A stretch of DNA of 64,000 nt from Methanobacteriota archaeon. Its GTDB lineage: Archaea; Thermoplasmatota; E2; JACPAO01; JAHWKR01. The translations under genes and the position numbers were made by a program. Below the pieces are notes generated by a model. It did not search any database and was not told the DNA's origin. It worked only from the letters and a program-made list of their open reading frames with translations. This document shows positions 49,265-60,900 of this stretch, one piece after another. Within the stretch, counting starts at the first letter, position 1. The number at the start of each line of letters is the position of its first letter. Where the stretch lies: the NCBI GenBank assembly GCA_019347805.1, contig JAHWKR010000011.1:1-64000 (forward strand), given 5' to 3'.

Positions 49265-50770
49265 ATGCGCGTGGTCCTCCTCGTCCTCATGCTCGCTCTC
49301 TCGACCGTCCTCGCCGGTTGCGTCTCCGATGACCGGGTCACCGACGACACCGACGAGGCCCTTCTCGACCCGCTCGTGCCTGAGGGCCTGGCGCGTCATT
49401 TGCCGGTGCCGTCGTTCGAGCCGACCATCGGCATCACCTCCTCCGGCGCGATGTTCATGACCGCCGGCGCGGGCGGACGCGGACCCGACATGGAATCTGT
49501 GTACCGCTCCACCGACCAAGGCCGCACGTGGGAGGACGTCACCCCCAACATCGCCGGTGCGACCAATTTCCCGCCCAACTCCAACGACCCGTTCCTCTTC
49601 GTCGACCGCGACACCGACCGCCTCTACGACTTCGAGATGCAGGGCCTCTCGTGCAACACGCTCAGCTATTCGGACGACGAGGGCAAGACCTGGACCATCA
49701 TGCCGCTCGGCTGCACCCCGACGCAGGGCCTGCAGGACCATCAATCGATCTTCGCCTCCAAGCCCCGCGCCCACGATACGATCGGTTATGACAACGTGCT
49801 CCACTATTGCGTCAACCGCGTCGCCGACTCCGCGTGCGCGTTCAGCCTCGACGGCGGCCTCACCTGGGGCCCCATGCGCCCGCTCGTCTACGACGGCGTG
49901 CACGACGATCGACTCGCCTCGCCCCCGCTCCCCACAGAGGGCGTCGACCCCCTCTGGTTCGTCTGCTCCGGCCTCGCCGCCCACGGCCAATCGGCCCCCG
50001 ACGGCACCATCTACCTCCCGCGCGGCGACTGCGGTGGCATCCCCACCGTGGCCATCTCCAAGGACGACGGTCTCACCTGGACGCACAGCATCATCAGCAC
50101 CGAGGTGCGCACCTTCAACGCCGACGGCGGTGTCCCCTACCACGAGGTGAGCATGGCCATCGACGAGGCCGGCAACGCCTACGCCACCTGGAAAGGCGAA
50201 GACCGGCGCGTCAAGTTCGCCCAGAGCCTCGACGGCGGTGAGAGCTGGGAAGACGCCATCGACATCACCCCCGAGGGCGTCAACATCACCGACTTCCCGA
50301 CCATCGCCGCCGGCTCCGAAGGCCGCGTCGCGGTCGCCTTCATCGGCACCGACGCCCACAACAACAAGACCTACGGCGAGATGGAGATCGACGACGACTG
50401 GCACGCCTGGCTCGTGGTCGGCACCGAGTTGCACACGGCGAACGCCACCTGGTACGACGTCCAGACCACGCCGGCCGACGACCCCATCGCGCGCGGCATC
50501 TGCGGCGGCACCCGCTGCCAAGCGAGCGGCGGCGGTCTCGGTGACTTCATCGACATCGAGATCGACGCCGAGGGCCGCCCCTGGGCCGCCTTCGTCGACG
50601 TCTGCCACGACGACTGCCGCGCCGCCCAATGGATCCCCGAGGGCAGCAACACCGTGAACGACAAGGCGCTCGCCTTCGTCGGCACCCTGCGCGCCGGGCC
50701 CGCCCTGCGCGGAGAGCTGGTGGCGCTGCCGGTCATCGTCGACGGTGCGATCGAGGACACCACCGCATAA
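49265..50770 (+). CDS. BNR/Asp-box repeat (sialidase-like) lipoprotein 2
   Basis: A surface lipoprotein of 501 residues, lipobox VLAGC with cysteine 19. Asp boxes include STDQGRTW, SDDEGKTW, SLDGGLTW, SKDDGLTW and SLDGGESW, consistent with a beta-propeller. Paralogue of the protein at 36.6 kb. It is inserted between ccmD and ccmE with its own TATA box and a terminator hairpin after it. It may bind glycans or be part of the electron-transfer surface layer; catalysis is unproven. The paralogue shares the same overall length and cysteine pattern. Confidence 0.85.
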   Translation: MRVVLLVLMLALSTVLAGCVSDDRVTDDTDEALLDPLVPEGLARHLPVPSFEPTIGITSSGAMFMTAGAGGRGPDMESVYRSTDQGRTWEDVTPNIAGATNFPPNSNDPFLFVDRDTDRLYDFEMQGLSCNTLSYSDDEGKTWTIMPLGCTPTQGLQDHQSIFASKPRAHDTIGYDNVLHYCVNRVADSACAFSLDGGLTWGPMRPLVYDGVHDDRLASPPLPTEGVDPLWFVCSGLAAHGQSAPDGTIYLPRGDCGGIPTVAISKDDGLTWTHSIISTEVRTFNADGGVPYHEVSMAIDEAGNAYATWKGEDRRVKFAQSLDGGESWEDAIDITPEGVNITDFPTIAAGSEGRVAVAFIGTDAHNNKTYGEMEIDDDWHAWLVVGTELHTANATWYDVQTTPADDPIARGICGGTRCQASGGGLGDFIDIEIDAEGRPWAAFVDVCHDDCRAAQWIPEGSNTVNDKALAFVGTLRAGPALRGELVALPVIVDGAIEDTTA

Positions 50771-50792
50771 GTCCAGAAGCCATCGCAGAAGG

Positions 50793-50816
50793 CCGGGGCA
50801 GCCCGCGCCGCCCCGG
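50793..50816 (+). terminator. Hairpin after the BNR lipoprotein gene
   Basis: CCGGGGCaGC and GCcGCCCCGG form a nearly perfect stem about 22 nt after the stop, followed by TCTTCCT. Probable terminator separating the lipoprotein from ccmE. Confidence 0.5.
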
Positions 50817-50954
50817 TCTTCCTGCGCACCGCTTGCCGCCACCCCAAAGCACCCCGGAAGGTCGTGCCAGCAGGAGGCCGACGGCCCGTTCGCACGTCGA
50901 ACGACCGACGATAAACATTAAACAGGAGGACCAAGTCGGTCTCCCGAGGCCCCC

Positions 50955-51347
50955 GTGCAGACACGCTATCAAGTGGCGATCGCCCTCGTCGTGATCCTCG
51001 CAGCGACCGTCTGGGCCATCTCCGGCACCGCCCAGGGCGACCCCTACCGGGAAGTGCACCAGGTCCTCGACGATCCCGATCGCTTCGGCGCCAACATCGT
51101 CTCGGTGCCCGGCGTCGTCGTCGCCAACACGACCGAGGTCATCGGCGACGTCATCCATTTCACCCTCGCCGACCAGAGCGGGGACCCGGCGCACGAGAAC
51201 AAGACCATCGAGGTCACCTACACCGGGGTCCTCCCGGACGGCTTCGGACCCAAGAAAGTGGTCGCGAGCGGTGTGCTCGTCCAGAACGTGGACGGCTGGG
51301 TCCTGCAAGCGACGGACATCAAGGTCGGATGCTCCTCCAAATATTGA
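50955..51347 (+). CDS. ccmE: Cytochrome c maturation heme chaperone CcmE (CXXXY type)
   Basis: Periplasmic-side heme chaperone anchored by an N-terminal helix. 130 residues. The OB-fold strands DRFGANIVSVPGVVVANTTEV and VTYTGVLPDGFGP match CcmE. The heme-binding motif is CSSKY at the extreme C-terminus (C126, Y130), i.e. the CXXXY variant known from archaea and some sulfate reducers, instead of HXXXY. GTG at 50955 has AGGAGG 22 nt upstream and an AT-rich GATAAACATTAAAC near 50917 as promoter. It precedes ccmF by 11 nt. Confidence 0.9.
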   Translation: MQTRYQVAIALVVILAATVWAISGTAQGDPYREVHQVLDDPDRFGANIVSVPGVVVANTTEVIGDVIHFTLADQSGDPAHENKTIEVTYTGVLPDGFGPKKVVASGVLVQNVDGWVLQATDIKVGCSSKY

Positions 51348-51358
51348 CCGGGTGACCC

Positions 51359-53547
<2,189 letters not shown>

Positions 53548-53551
<4 letters not shown>

Positions 53552-54321
53552 CGCACAGAACCGCGACGACCCCCCACGCGCCCCGCCATGTACGCCGAGC
53601 GCCGGCACTCGTCATCCTCGCTCTCGTCCTCGTCGTCCCCTTCGTCGCACTCCCGAGCGCCGGTCACCACGGCACGAGCGCGCCGCACGACCTCGTCCGC
53701 GTGCGCATCATCGAGGACCCGACGAACGGCACGAACCTCCTCGAACTCGGCTTCCATGGCACTTTGCGCGTCCAGGACGACGCTGAAGGACGGCATCTGC
53801 GCGTCGTCCTCCCGCACGATGTCGAAGTGATCGCGTTCGCACCCGAGAACGGCACTGCCCCTGGCCGCGTCACGACGACGACCGAAGGCGGCGAACCGGT
53901 GGCGCGCTACTTCTTCCCCGACGACGCGCCCGCGGCCGGCACCGCGGTCGAAGAGGTGCGCCTGCACGCCCGTCGCACCATCGACGACAAGGCCAACGTA
54001 CCCCTCGACTGGAAACGCCCCGGCTCCGGCGTCCTCTTCGTCGAAGTGCGCGGCACCGAGTCGTACGCGCTCTCACAGGACCTCGGCCTCGTCCAGCAGG
54101 TGCACGGCCGCAGCGGCGCCCGCGACCATGCCTGGATCCTCTCCAACCTCACCGCCCCACGGCTCGAGATGACCTTCCGCTACATCCCCGACGGCCCCGA
54201 GGCCGCCCACGCCGTCCCCCCGCTCCCAGGCCTCGGCTGGCTGGCGCTCCTCGCCCTCGCCGCCCTCGCGGGCGGCGTCTGGTACCTCGGCTTCCGCAGC
54301 GAACGAGGGGAAGGTCCATGA
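53548..54321 (+). CDS. Membrane-anchored protein in the ccm operon, unknown
   Basis: A 257-residue exported protein whose ATG overlaps the ccmF stop. An N-terminal signal (VILALVLVVPFVALPSAG) is followed by HHGTSAPH, then a beta-rich domain and a C-terminal helix (GLGWLALLALAALAGGVWYLG) with a basic end. No family is recognised. System I normally needs a CcmH/CcmG thioredoxin-like partner to hold apocytochrome; this protein lacks CxxC but occupies the right place and could be a functional replacement or a heme-related protein through its histidines. That is inference. Confidence 0.7.
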
Positions 54322-54683
54322 CCGCAAGGGCCCTGGCCGCGGCGATGGTCCGGCAGGCCGGCGACCCGCGCGTCCGCTACATCGGCTTCAGGATCGACCA
54401 GGACGGCGTCTCGCGCAACCGCCTCATCGAAGAGATCCGCCGCACCGGCCGCGCCATCGACCCGCAGGGCTTCGAGGCCGCCTCCCCCTGGTTGACGCGT
54501 TACGACGGCACCCATGGCATCGTCCGCTGCACCCACACCGGGGTGGCGGTGACACGGCGCATCCTGGAGACCATCCGGTTCGACGAGGGCCAGATCGAGA
54601 CCGTGGGGACGAGCGGGACCATCCGGGGACTCGTCAGCAAACACCTACCGCAGCTCGCCGAGCGCGACGACACCCGCCCTTGA
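54318..54683 (+). CDS. rnp2: RNase P protein component 2 (Pop5/Rpp14 family)
   Basis: A 121-residue protein of archaeal RNase P. The Pop5 pattern is visible as VRYIGFRIDQDG, SRNRLIEEIRR, DGTHGIVRCTHTGVAVTRRIL and the diagnostic ETVGTSGTIRGL near the C-terminus. It overlaps the upstream membrane protein as ATGA, so it is expressed with the ccm genes, an unusual context. Identified from motif resemblance; a profile search would confirm it. Confidence 0.85.
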   Translation: MTARALAAAMVRQAGDPRVRYIGFRIDQDGVSRNRLIEEIRRTGRAIDPQGFEAASPWLTRYDGTHGIVRCTHTGVAVTRRILETIRFDEGQIETVGTSGTIRGLVSKHLPQLAERDDTRP

Positions 54684-54730
54684 GGTGATCGAGCGGACAC
54701 TTTTTGGGGGACCCGCCCATCCCGGTGGCG

Positions 54731-55309
54731 ATGGCGCGCATCTACACGCGATCCGGCGACAAGGGCGACACGAGCCTCTTCTCGGGCGATCGCGTCTCGA
54801 AAGCGACGCTCCGGGTCGAGGCCTACGGCACGGTCGACGAACTGAACAGCGTCCTGTCGCACGCGCGGCTCGCGTCGGCCCATGACGACGTCCGGAAGCA
54901 CGTCCGGGACATCCAGCGCTTCCTCTTCATCCTGGGGGCCGACCTCGCCACCCCGCCCCCCGACCCGGAGGACGTCCCCGACGCACCCGAGAAGGACCTC
55001 GCCGTGCGCCGCGTCTCCGACGGTGAGGTCAAGCAATTGGAAGAATGGATCGACGCCTACTGGGCCAAGCTGTCACAGCTCGACCGGTTCGTCGTCCCCG
55101 GGGAGACCGAGGCCGCCGCCTGGTTCCATGTCGCCCGTACGGTCTGCCGCCGCGCCGAGCGCCTGGTCGTCGCCTTGGCCGAGGACGACAAGGTCGGGGA
55201 GCCGGTCCTGCACTACCTGAACCGCCTGTCCGACCTGCTCTTCACCTGGGGCCGCTATGAGGACGAAGGGGTCGAGGAAGCGGACCAGATCGCTGGTCTC
55301 AGGGCCTGA
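54731..55309 (+). CDS. pduO: ATP:cob(I)alamin adenosyltransferase, PduO type
   Basis: Converts cob(I)alamin to adenosylcobalamin. 192 residues. The family motif is IYTRSGDKGDTSLFSGDRVSK, with later LNSVLSHARL, and the C-terminal ARTVCRRAERLVVALAED. ATG at 54731 precedes the motif directly; the track start at 54704 adds nine residues. A TATA-like CACTTTTTG at about 54700 lies upstream. Adenosylcobalamin suggests a B12-dependent mutase or ribonucleotide reductase elsewhere in the genome. Confidence 0.93.
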   Translation: MARIYTRSGDKGDTSLFSGDRVSKATLRVEAYGTVDELNSVLSHARLASAHDDVRKHVRDIQRFLFILGADLATPPPDPEDVPDAPEKDLAVRRVSDGEVKQLEEWIDAYWAKLSQLDRFVVPGETEAAAWFHVARTVCRRAERLVVALAEDDKVGEPVLHYLNRLSDLLFTWGRYEDEGVEEADQIAGLRA

Positions 55310-55360
55310 GCGGCGTGGGTCCAGGGTGGATAGATCCTCGACACGAGCCCCCGGCTGCAA

Positions 55361-55370
55361 CAATACTTAA
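55361..55370 (+). promoter_or_regulatory. TATA box of the 55.4 kb lipoprotein gene
   Basis: CAATACTTAA is centred about 30 nt before the ATG at 55397. Confidence 0.6.
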
Positions 55371-55396
55371 GTAGCCGCACGCAGGCGTCCGGTCCC

Positions 55397-56542
55397 ATGC
55401 GCGGCGTCCTCTTCGCCATCCTGTTCGTCGTCTCGACCGTCCTTGCCGGCTGCATCTCAGAGGGCGATGCCCCCCAGACGACCTCTGTCGCAGAAGAGGA
55501 GATCATCAAGGACGACGGCAAGATCAAGGTCAAGGACATCAAGGTCGACCTGGACCGGGTGCCGAGCCTCGACGAACCGCCGCAATGGCGCCTCGGCCAG
55601 TGGTGGAAGTACCGCATGACCGATTCCTTCACCCAACAGGAGACCATCTTCTACCGGGTCGTCGCCGGACAGGAGAACGACACCGGCAGCTATCTCGTCG
55701 GCATGCCGACACACGGATTCTCCAACGCCGTCATGGTGCTCCACATCCCCGGCTTCGGCCAGATCGACCGCCAGACCCTCGGTTTCGAACTGCACGACTG
55801 CATGCTCGACCCCCTGAAGTTCCCCATCGAGGACGGGGCACAATGGGAGAGCGAGTTCGAGTGCGGCGACGTCCAGATCACCGCCACCGTCACCTCCGAC
55901 ACCACCGCCGAGTTCGTCATGGCCCCCCACGACCCCGAAGGCGATGGCGGCGGCGGCCGCGGCGGCACCTACAGCTACGACGCCGAGATCGGCGTCATCA
56001 ACAAGATGACCATCAACAACTATGCCCAGTTCGAGGTCATCGAACACGGCCACGACTTCCACCTCGTCGAGGGCTGGGAGGGCAACGTCACCGTCCCCTA
56101 CGCGCATGATGTGATCTTCATGCACGGCCGCATCGGCATGGCCCTCAAGGTGAGCCCCGACGGCATCGCACCCGGCACAGAGCCATGGGACGAAGTGGTC
56201 GTCCCCGAGGGCTACGACCGCGTCTCGTTCGCCATCATCCTCGGCGACGCGCTCAACCTCCTGACCCAGGGCCAAGCCAAGGGGATGGGCCACTACACCG
56301 AACGCGCCACCGCCCCCGACGACGAGGTCTACTACCTCGAATACACCGGCGACGGCATCCGCACAGTGGCCTACAAGAACGACAACCCGAGCGGCACATG
56401 GCGCTTCGAACACCTCACCGCCGGCCCCGGCATCGCCATGGCCGAAGGCATCGCCTACTCGGTCTTCGACATCCAGTTGCCCATCGGCAAGCGCATCGAA
56501 GGCGTCCTCGAGCATGAACACCCGGACGGAAAGGGACACTAG
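55397..56542 (+). CDS. Secreted lipoprotein, unknown
   Basis: A 381-residue lipoprotein with lipobox VLAGC, cysteine 19. The signal region is nearly the same as that of the BNR protein at 49.3 kb (STVLAGC). The mature chain has an acidic linker, then beta-rich segments (WRLGQWWKYRMTD) and a glycine-rich loop GDGGGGRGGT near residue 190. The WWKYR-type opening recalls a class of lipoproteins seen in Thermoplasmatota genomes, but I cannot name it. Two cysteines (HDC, FEC) may form a disulfide. Confidence 0.75.
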   Translation: MRGVLFAILFVVSTVLAGCISEGDAPQTTSVAEEEIIKDDGKIKVKDIKVDLDRVPSLDEPPQWRLGQWWKYRMTDSFTQQETIFYRVVAGQENDTGSYLVGMPTHGFSNAVMVLHIPGFGQIDRQTLGFELHDCMLDPLKFPIEDGAQWESEFECGDVQITATVTSDTTAEFVMAPHDPEGDGGGGRGGTYSYDAEIGVINKMTINNYAQFEVIEHGHDFHLVEGWEGNVTVPYAHDVIFMHGRIGMALKVSPDGIAPGTEPWDEVVVPEGYDRVSFAIILGDALNLLTQGQAKGMGHYTERATAPDDEVYYLEYTGDGIRTVAYKNDNPSGTWRFEHLTAGPGIAMAEGIAYSVFDIQLPIGKRIEGVLEHEHPDGKGH

Positions 56543-56570
56543 CGCGCCGGGGTAGACCGGTCGGCCACCG

Positions 56571-56579
56571 CCATTATCA
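56571..56579 (+). promoter_or_regulatory. TATA-like element of the first HIT gene
   Basis: CCATTATCA is centred about 28 nt before the ATG at 56603. Confidence 0.5.
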
Positions 56580-56602
56580 GGGCGGCCCCCGTTGCCCGCG
56601 GC

Positions 56603-57013
56603 ATGGCCGACTGTGTCTTCTGCAAGATCGCCGCCGGCGACATACCCGCCGCCATCATCGACGAGGACGACCACGCCTTCGCCTTCCTCGACATCCGGCC
56701 GCTCACCCGGGGGCACATGCTCGTCGTGCCGAAGGAGCACGTCGCCCGGCTCGCCGACCTGAAAGAGACCCCGCGTCGCTCCCTGTGGGACCTTGTGCAT
56801 GGACTCGTGCCACGCATCGAAGAGAGCGTGTCCGCCGACGGCATGACGGTCGCCGTGAACGACGGCAGCGCGGCCGGCCAAGAGGTCCCACACGTCCATG
56901 TCCACCTCGTGCCCCGCAAGAAAGGCGACGGGTATGGTCCCATCCACGCACTCTTCGGCACACCCAAGGAGGCCGACAAGAAGGAGCTCGGCATCCTCGC
57001 CGAACAGATCTGA
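56603..57013 (+). CDS. HIT-family nucleotide hydrolase 1
   Basis: Histidine-triad protein of 136 residues, hydrolysing or transferring nucleotidyl groups (Hint/HinT-like). Motifs: CVFCKIAAGDIPA with a CxxC, and the triad PHVHVHLVPR. Paralogue of the next gene, 43% or so similar by eye over the whole length. It has its own TATA box and is spaced 99 nt from the second HIT gene. Confidence 0.92.
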   Translation: MADCVFCKIAAGDIPAAIIDEDDHAFAFLDIRPLTRGHMLVVPKEHVARLADLKETPRRSLWDLVHGLVPRIEESVSADGMTVAVNDGSAAGQEVPHVHVHLVPRKKGDGYGPIHALFGTPKEADKKELGILAEQI

Positions 57014-57075
57014 GCACCCGGCGACCGGCCGGCAGGTCGTCGAATACAAGCGGGCCCGGCCGACACCCTCCGCCG

Positions 57076-57085
57076 AATCTTTTTT
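57076..57085 (+). promoter_or_regulatory. TATA-like element of the second HIT gene
   Basis: AATCTTTTTT lies about 32 nt before the ATG at 57113. Confidence 0.5.
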
Positions 57086-57112
57086 CCCCCCACGCCGCGT
57101 CTTCAACGGAAG

Positions 57113-57541
57113 ATGCGCGACCCCAATTGCATCTTCTGCAAGATCGTCGAGGACAAAGTGCCGAGCGTCAAGGTCTACGAAGACGAACACGCCGTCGCCT
57201 TCCTCGACATCGCCCCCCTCGCCAACGGCCACACCCTCGTCATCCCGCGCAACCACGCGCACAAGATCGAGGACCTCTCCGAGACCGACAACCGCGGCGT
57301 CTGGGAACTCGTGCGCATCGTCGTCCCCCGCCTCACCGAAGCCATGGCCGCAGAAGGCATGACCGTCGCCGTCAACAACGGAGAGGCCGCCGGACAAGAG
57401 GTCCACCACGTCCACGTCCACCTCATCCCCAGGAGACGCGACGACGGCTACGGACCCATCCACTCGCTCTTCAAAGGACGCCGGCCCGAGGTCACGATCC
57501 CCGAGCTCGAGGCTATTGTCCACCGTATCCGCGCCATCTAG
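57113..57541 (+). CDS. HIT-family nucleotide hydrolase 2
   Basis: Histidine-triad protein of 142 residues. CIFCKIVEDKVPS and the triad HHVHVHLIPRR are present. Tandem paralogue of the preceding gene, so a local duplication is likely. The last codons, encoding VHRIRAI and the TAG, form the left arm and loop of a hairpin (CCGCGCC-ATCTA-GGCGCGG) and have been copied repeatedly downstream. Confidence 0.92.
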   Translation: MRDPNCIFCKIVEDKVPSVKVYEDEHAVAFLDIAPLANGHTLVIPRNHAHKIEDLSETDNRGVWELVRIVVPRLTEAMAAEGMTVAVNNGEAAGQEVHHVHVHLIPRRRDDGYGPIHSLFKGRRPEVTIPELEAIVHRIRAI

Positions 57542-57815
57542 GCGCGGTCCTGGACGACGGTGAGCCGAGCCGCCACGCGGCGAGACGAACATCGTGCACC
57601 GTATTCGTGCCATTTAGGCACGAATACGGCACGTTATGAGGCGAGCCGGCAAGGCGAGCCGAATATCGTGCACAGGAGAGCGCAGCGACTCTGAGCCGAG
57701 CCGTGGAGCGGCGAGGTGAAGTTCCGCGCCATCTAGGCGCGGTCCTTAACGACGGTGAGCCGAGCGCCGAAGGCGGGAGGCGAACATCGTGCACCGTATT
57801 CGTGCCATTTAGCGT
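57529..57815 (+). repeat. Tandem 195-bp duplication with stop-codon hairpins after the second HIT gene
   Basis: The 3' end of the HIT gene is followed by about 290 nt of repeats. Hairpin 1, CCGCGCC-ATCTA-GGCGCGG (57529-57547), contains the HIT stop. Hairpin 2, CCGTATTCGTGCC-ATTTA-GGCACGAATACGG (57599-57629), has a 13-bp stem and again reads VHRIRAI-stop. Hairpin 3 (57724-57742) repeats hairpin 1 exactly, 195 nt on. A fourth copy (57791-57812) repeats the left arm of hairpin 2, also 195 nt on, but lost its right arm. Between them are GTGAGCCGAGC-type units (near 57560, 57692 and 57756). No ORF is supported inside. They may act as stacked terminators. Confidence 0.8.
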
Positions 57816-57916
57816 CGAAGGCGACAGAAGAGGTGCCGCGGTTCCCGGCCGCTCTTACGGTCGAGCGCCGGCGCTCGGCCTTGTTCGCGGTCAGGGCAAG
57901 ATGCATGAGTGGGTCC

Positions 57917-57947
57917 CTGGGGGAGGGGACCGCGTCCCGTCCCCCAG
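57917..57947 (-). terminator. GC-rich hairpin beyond the aglB stop
   Basis: CTGGGGGAGGGGAC and GTCCCGTCCCCCAG pair with one mismatch around CGC, followed by ACCCCCACCCC, 12 nt after the aglB stop on the minus strand. Same style as the elements at position 1 and at 62.05 kb. Confidence 0.45.
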
Positions 57948-57959
57948 ACCCCCACCCCG

Positions 57960-60900
57960 CTAAGGTTGCGGACCCTGCTCTACCTCGACCTCTTCACGCT
58001 GGAGCTCGATGACCCCGACGTCGATGTCGTCCTGCCCGCGCTGCACGTCGAAGCGGACCGGCTCGGCGGTGAAGTACCGGTAGAGACGTCCATCCTCTTC
58101 CTTCTCGTGCGAGACGGTCAGATTGTACTCACCCGGTGGGAGGGGCTGGCTCCAGGTGCCGTTCTCCCCCGAGGACGCGATCTGCTGCGTGCCCTCGTCG
58201 CCGACCGGCAGGAAGACGATGTCGAGACCCGACACTCCGGTCCCGTCGTGCTCCAGGGTACCGCTCACGGTGATCGGCCGCTCCGTCATGGAGATGTTGC
58301 GGGTCGTGGTCGTCTCCGACCGGACACCGACCTGCAGCAGCACGTCCTCGAAGCCCTCGCGCGTCACGGTCACGTTGTAGGCGCCCGGGACGAGCGAATT
58401 GAACCGGAACGAGCCGTCCGGACCGGTCGCGACCGGCGTCTGGCCCTCGAGCGCCACGGTGGCGTTCCCGAGCGCGCGGTCCTCGGCCGGCTCATAGGTC
58501 TGGTTGGCGTTGCGGTCCTGGAAGATGAAGCCTGCGAGGTCGCCCGGCGTGAGCCGGAGCGGTTCGCTGAGGGTGATCTCCGCGCCCGTCATCGCCTCCT
58601 CGTCGCTGACGCTGAACTCCTGGACGGCGAGCGTCTCGCCACCCACGGTGACCGCGAGCTGGTTCGGGCCCACTCCGGTGTAACGATGGCCGGGGCCCGT
58701 GTGCTCTGCCTTGGCCGCCTCATGGGTCTCGGTGAGGTCGGTGGAGAACGGCGCGATGAGACGGAACGTGCCGTCCGCACCGGTCGTTCCCGAGTCGTGC
58801 GGGATGCCGAAGTTGTCGCGCACCTCGACCTCGGCGCCCGCGACCGCTTCGCCGTTGTGGTCGACGACGCTGCCGGTGACGATGGCCCCATCGTAGTACT
58901 TCAGGATCTGGACACCCTTGTCATAGCCGACGTTCGAAAGCGGTCCGCACAGGACCTGGGCGTTCATGTCGACCCGCGTCGTGGAATGGACGAGCCGGAA
59001 GTGCTTGAGCCCGTAGCCCGGGGCGAACTGGTCGGCGAGCGGCAACGGGATGCCCGCCGCCTGCGGCTGGGGACCGATCCAGGCGCGGTAGAGGAGCGAG
59101 TTGTAGAACACGTCCTCATAGGTCAATGCGGTCCGGGCGATCGGGATGCCGTCTGCGGAGCGCGGGTCCCCATAGTCGATGTTCCCCTCAGGGCCCATGG
59201 GGTAGATCGCCGAGCCACCGAGCACATAGCGGTTCTTGAGCGCGTCCTGGACGTAGGGCTGGTCGATCTGACGGGAGCCGTTGTCGGCGGTCGACTCGTA
59301 GATGCGCTGCGTGTACTGGGTCCCGGAGGCGTCCGTGTAGGTGGTCTTGACGAAGTCGTCCGGGTTCTTATCGGCGAGGAAGACCGGCGCGTAGAAGATG
59401 CTCGAGGCGTCGATGAACGATTGGGTCCTCGGGTCGTCGCACGGGAACATGCGGCCGTCGAGCGTGAAATAACGGATGTCATGTCCGGTCGCCTGGCGCA
59501 GGTCACGATAGAACGAGACGACGCTCTCGTCGTCGGGCTGGCTCGCGCCGGTCGGCGTCAAGACCGAAGAGAGGACATCGTAGGCGGTGTTGTAGTCGCG
59601 CGAACCGAGGGCGTTCCAGAGCCTGTCGGAGGCGTCCTGTCCGCCGCGTTCGGCGACCAGGCTGAACGCCGCGCCGTCCTGGCTGCCGCGGATGCGCTCC
59701 GCCTCGAGGAGGCGGATGCTGAACCAATTGATGGCCTCCTCCTCGCTCTGGCTCGCGATTGCGCGCCCGGAGATCTGGTAGCCGAACTGGAACGGATCCG
59801 CGACGGTCGGGTGCGCGCCGCGTTGGGCGGCGTAGAACCCGTAGTCCCACCATGCCATGAAGGCAGGACGTTCGGCGGGGTCCTCGATGTCCCGGTCCTG
59901 CGCCCGCAGGTAGGCCATCGCGGCGATCCAATGGGACGAGAGGAAGTCCTGGCCGAAGGCGCCGGTGCGCAACTGCCAGAAGTCGTCGCCCTCGTCGGCG
60001 CCCTGGATCTTTTCCTGGCGATACTCCTGCGGGATCCCGGCGTCGACGGCGAGCCAGAAGTTGGGCAGGAGGACGAGGAAAGCGATGAAGACCGCAGCGG
60101 CGACATGACGGAAGCTCACGGCCTGGCGGGAACTCTTGACGAAGCCTGTCCCGGCGCTGCGCACGCTGCGCCAGGTCTTGGAGACCTCACCGAAGCGGAT
60201 CCAGTCGATGAACCGCACCATGACCCAACCGGCGAGGAGGGCGATGGCGGTCGTCGCGTTGAAGACGAAACGGGACGCGGTGAAGGCCATGAAGAGACCG
60301 ACGCCGGCCCACGCCAGGATGAAGAGGTGGTCGTCGCGCTTGTTGCGGATGAAGCTCGCGAGCGCGAAGAACATCCCGGCGAAGGCGAAGAAGAACGGCA
60401 CGACGCCGACACTGAAGACGAGGAAGCCCAGGTCGGTGCGTTGCGCCTCCGCGATGGTCGAATAGAGCTTCGACTGCACGAAGTAGCCGAGACCGGTGAA
60501 GAACAGGTCGCCGACCTCGGTGAAGACGAACATCAACAGGAGGATCCCGAGGATGAACGCACCGAGGGTCACCGGCAACACCAGGATCGGAGGCAGGTGC
60601 CGGGTCGGGACGAAGATGACGCTCACGACCACGACGCCCACCAGGATGTAGATGAGCGGATAGACCGCCGACTCGAGACGTCCGACCGCCGCATAGTAGG
60701 GCCAGATCATCAGGAGGGCGACGAGGAACGGCAGGACGCCGATGACGAAGATGCCGGAGGAATCACGGCCACGCAGGTGGTTGGCGATGAGCTGAAGACC
60801 GAACCACACCGCGAAGACGGCGAAGGCGTACGGATACCCCTTCCAGGTCAGCGCCATGCCGGCGAACGAGGCGCCTGTCAGGAGTGAATAGATGACGGCG

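Noticed and set aside
57909-60887. 992-codon plus-strand ORF antisense to aglB
   Set aside because: It is acidic/arginine-rich with no recognisable domain and lies exactly opposite the well-supported aglB. High GC content makes such shadows common.
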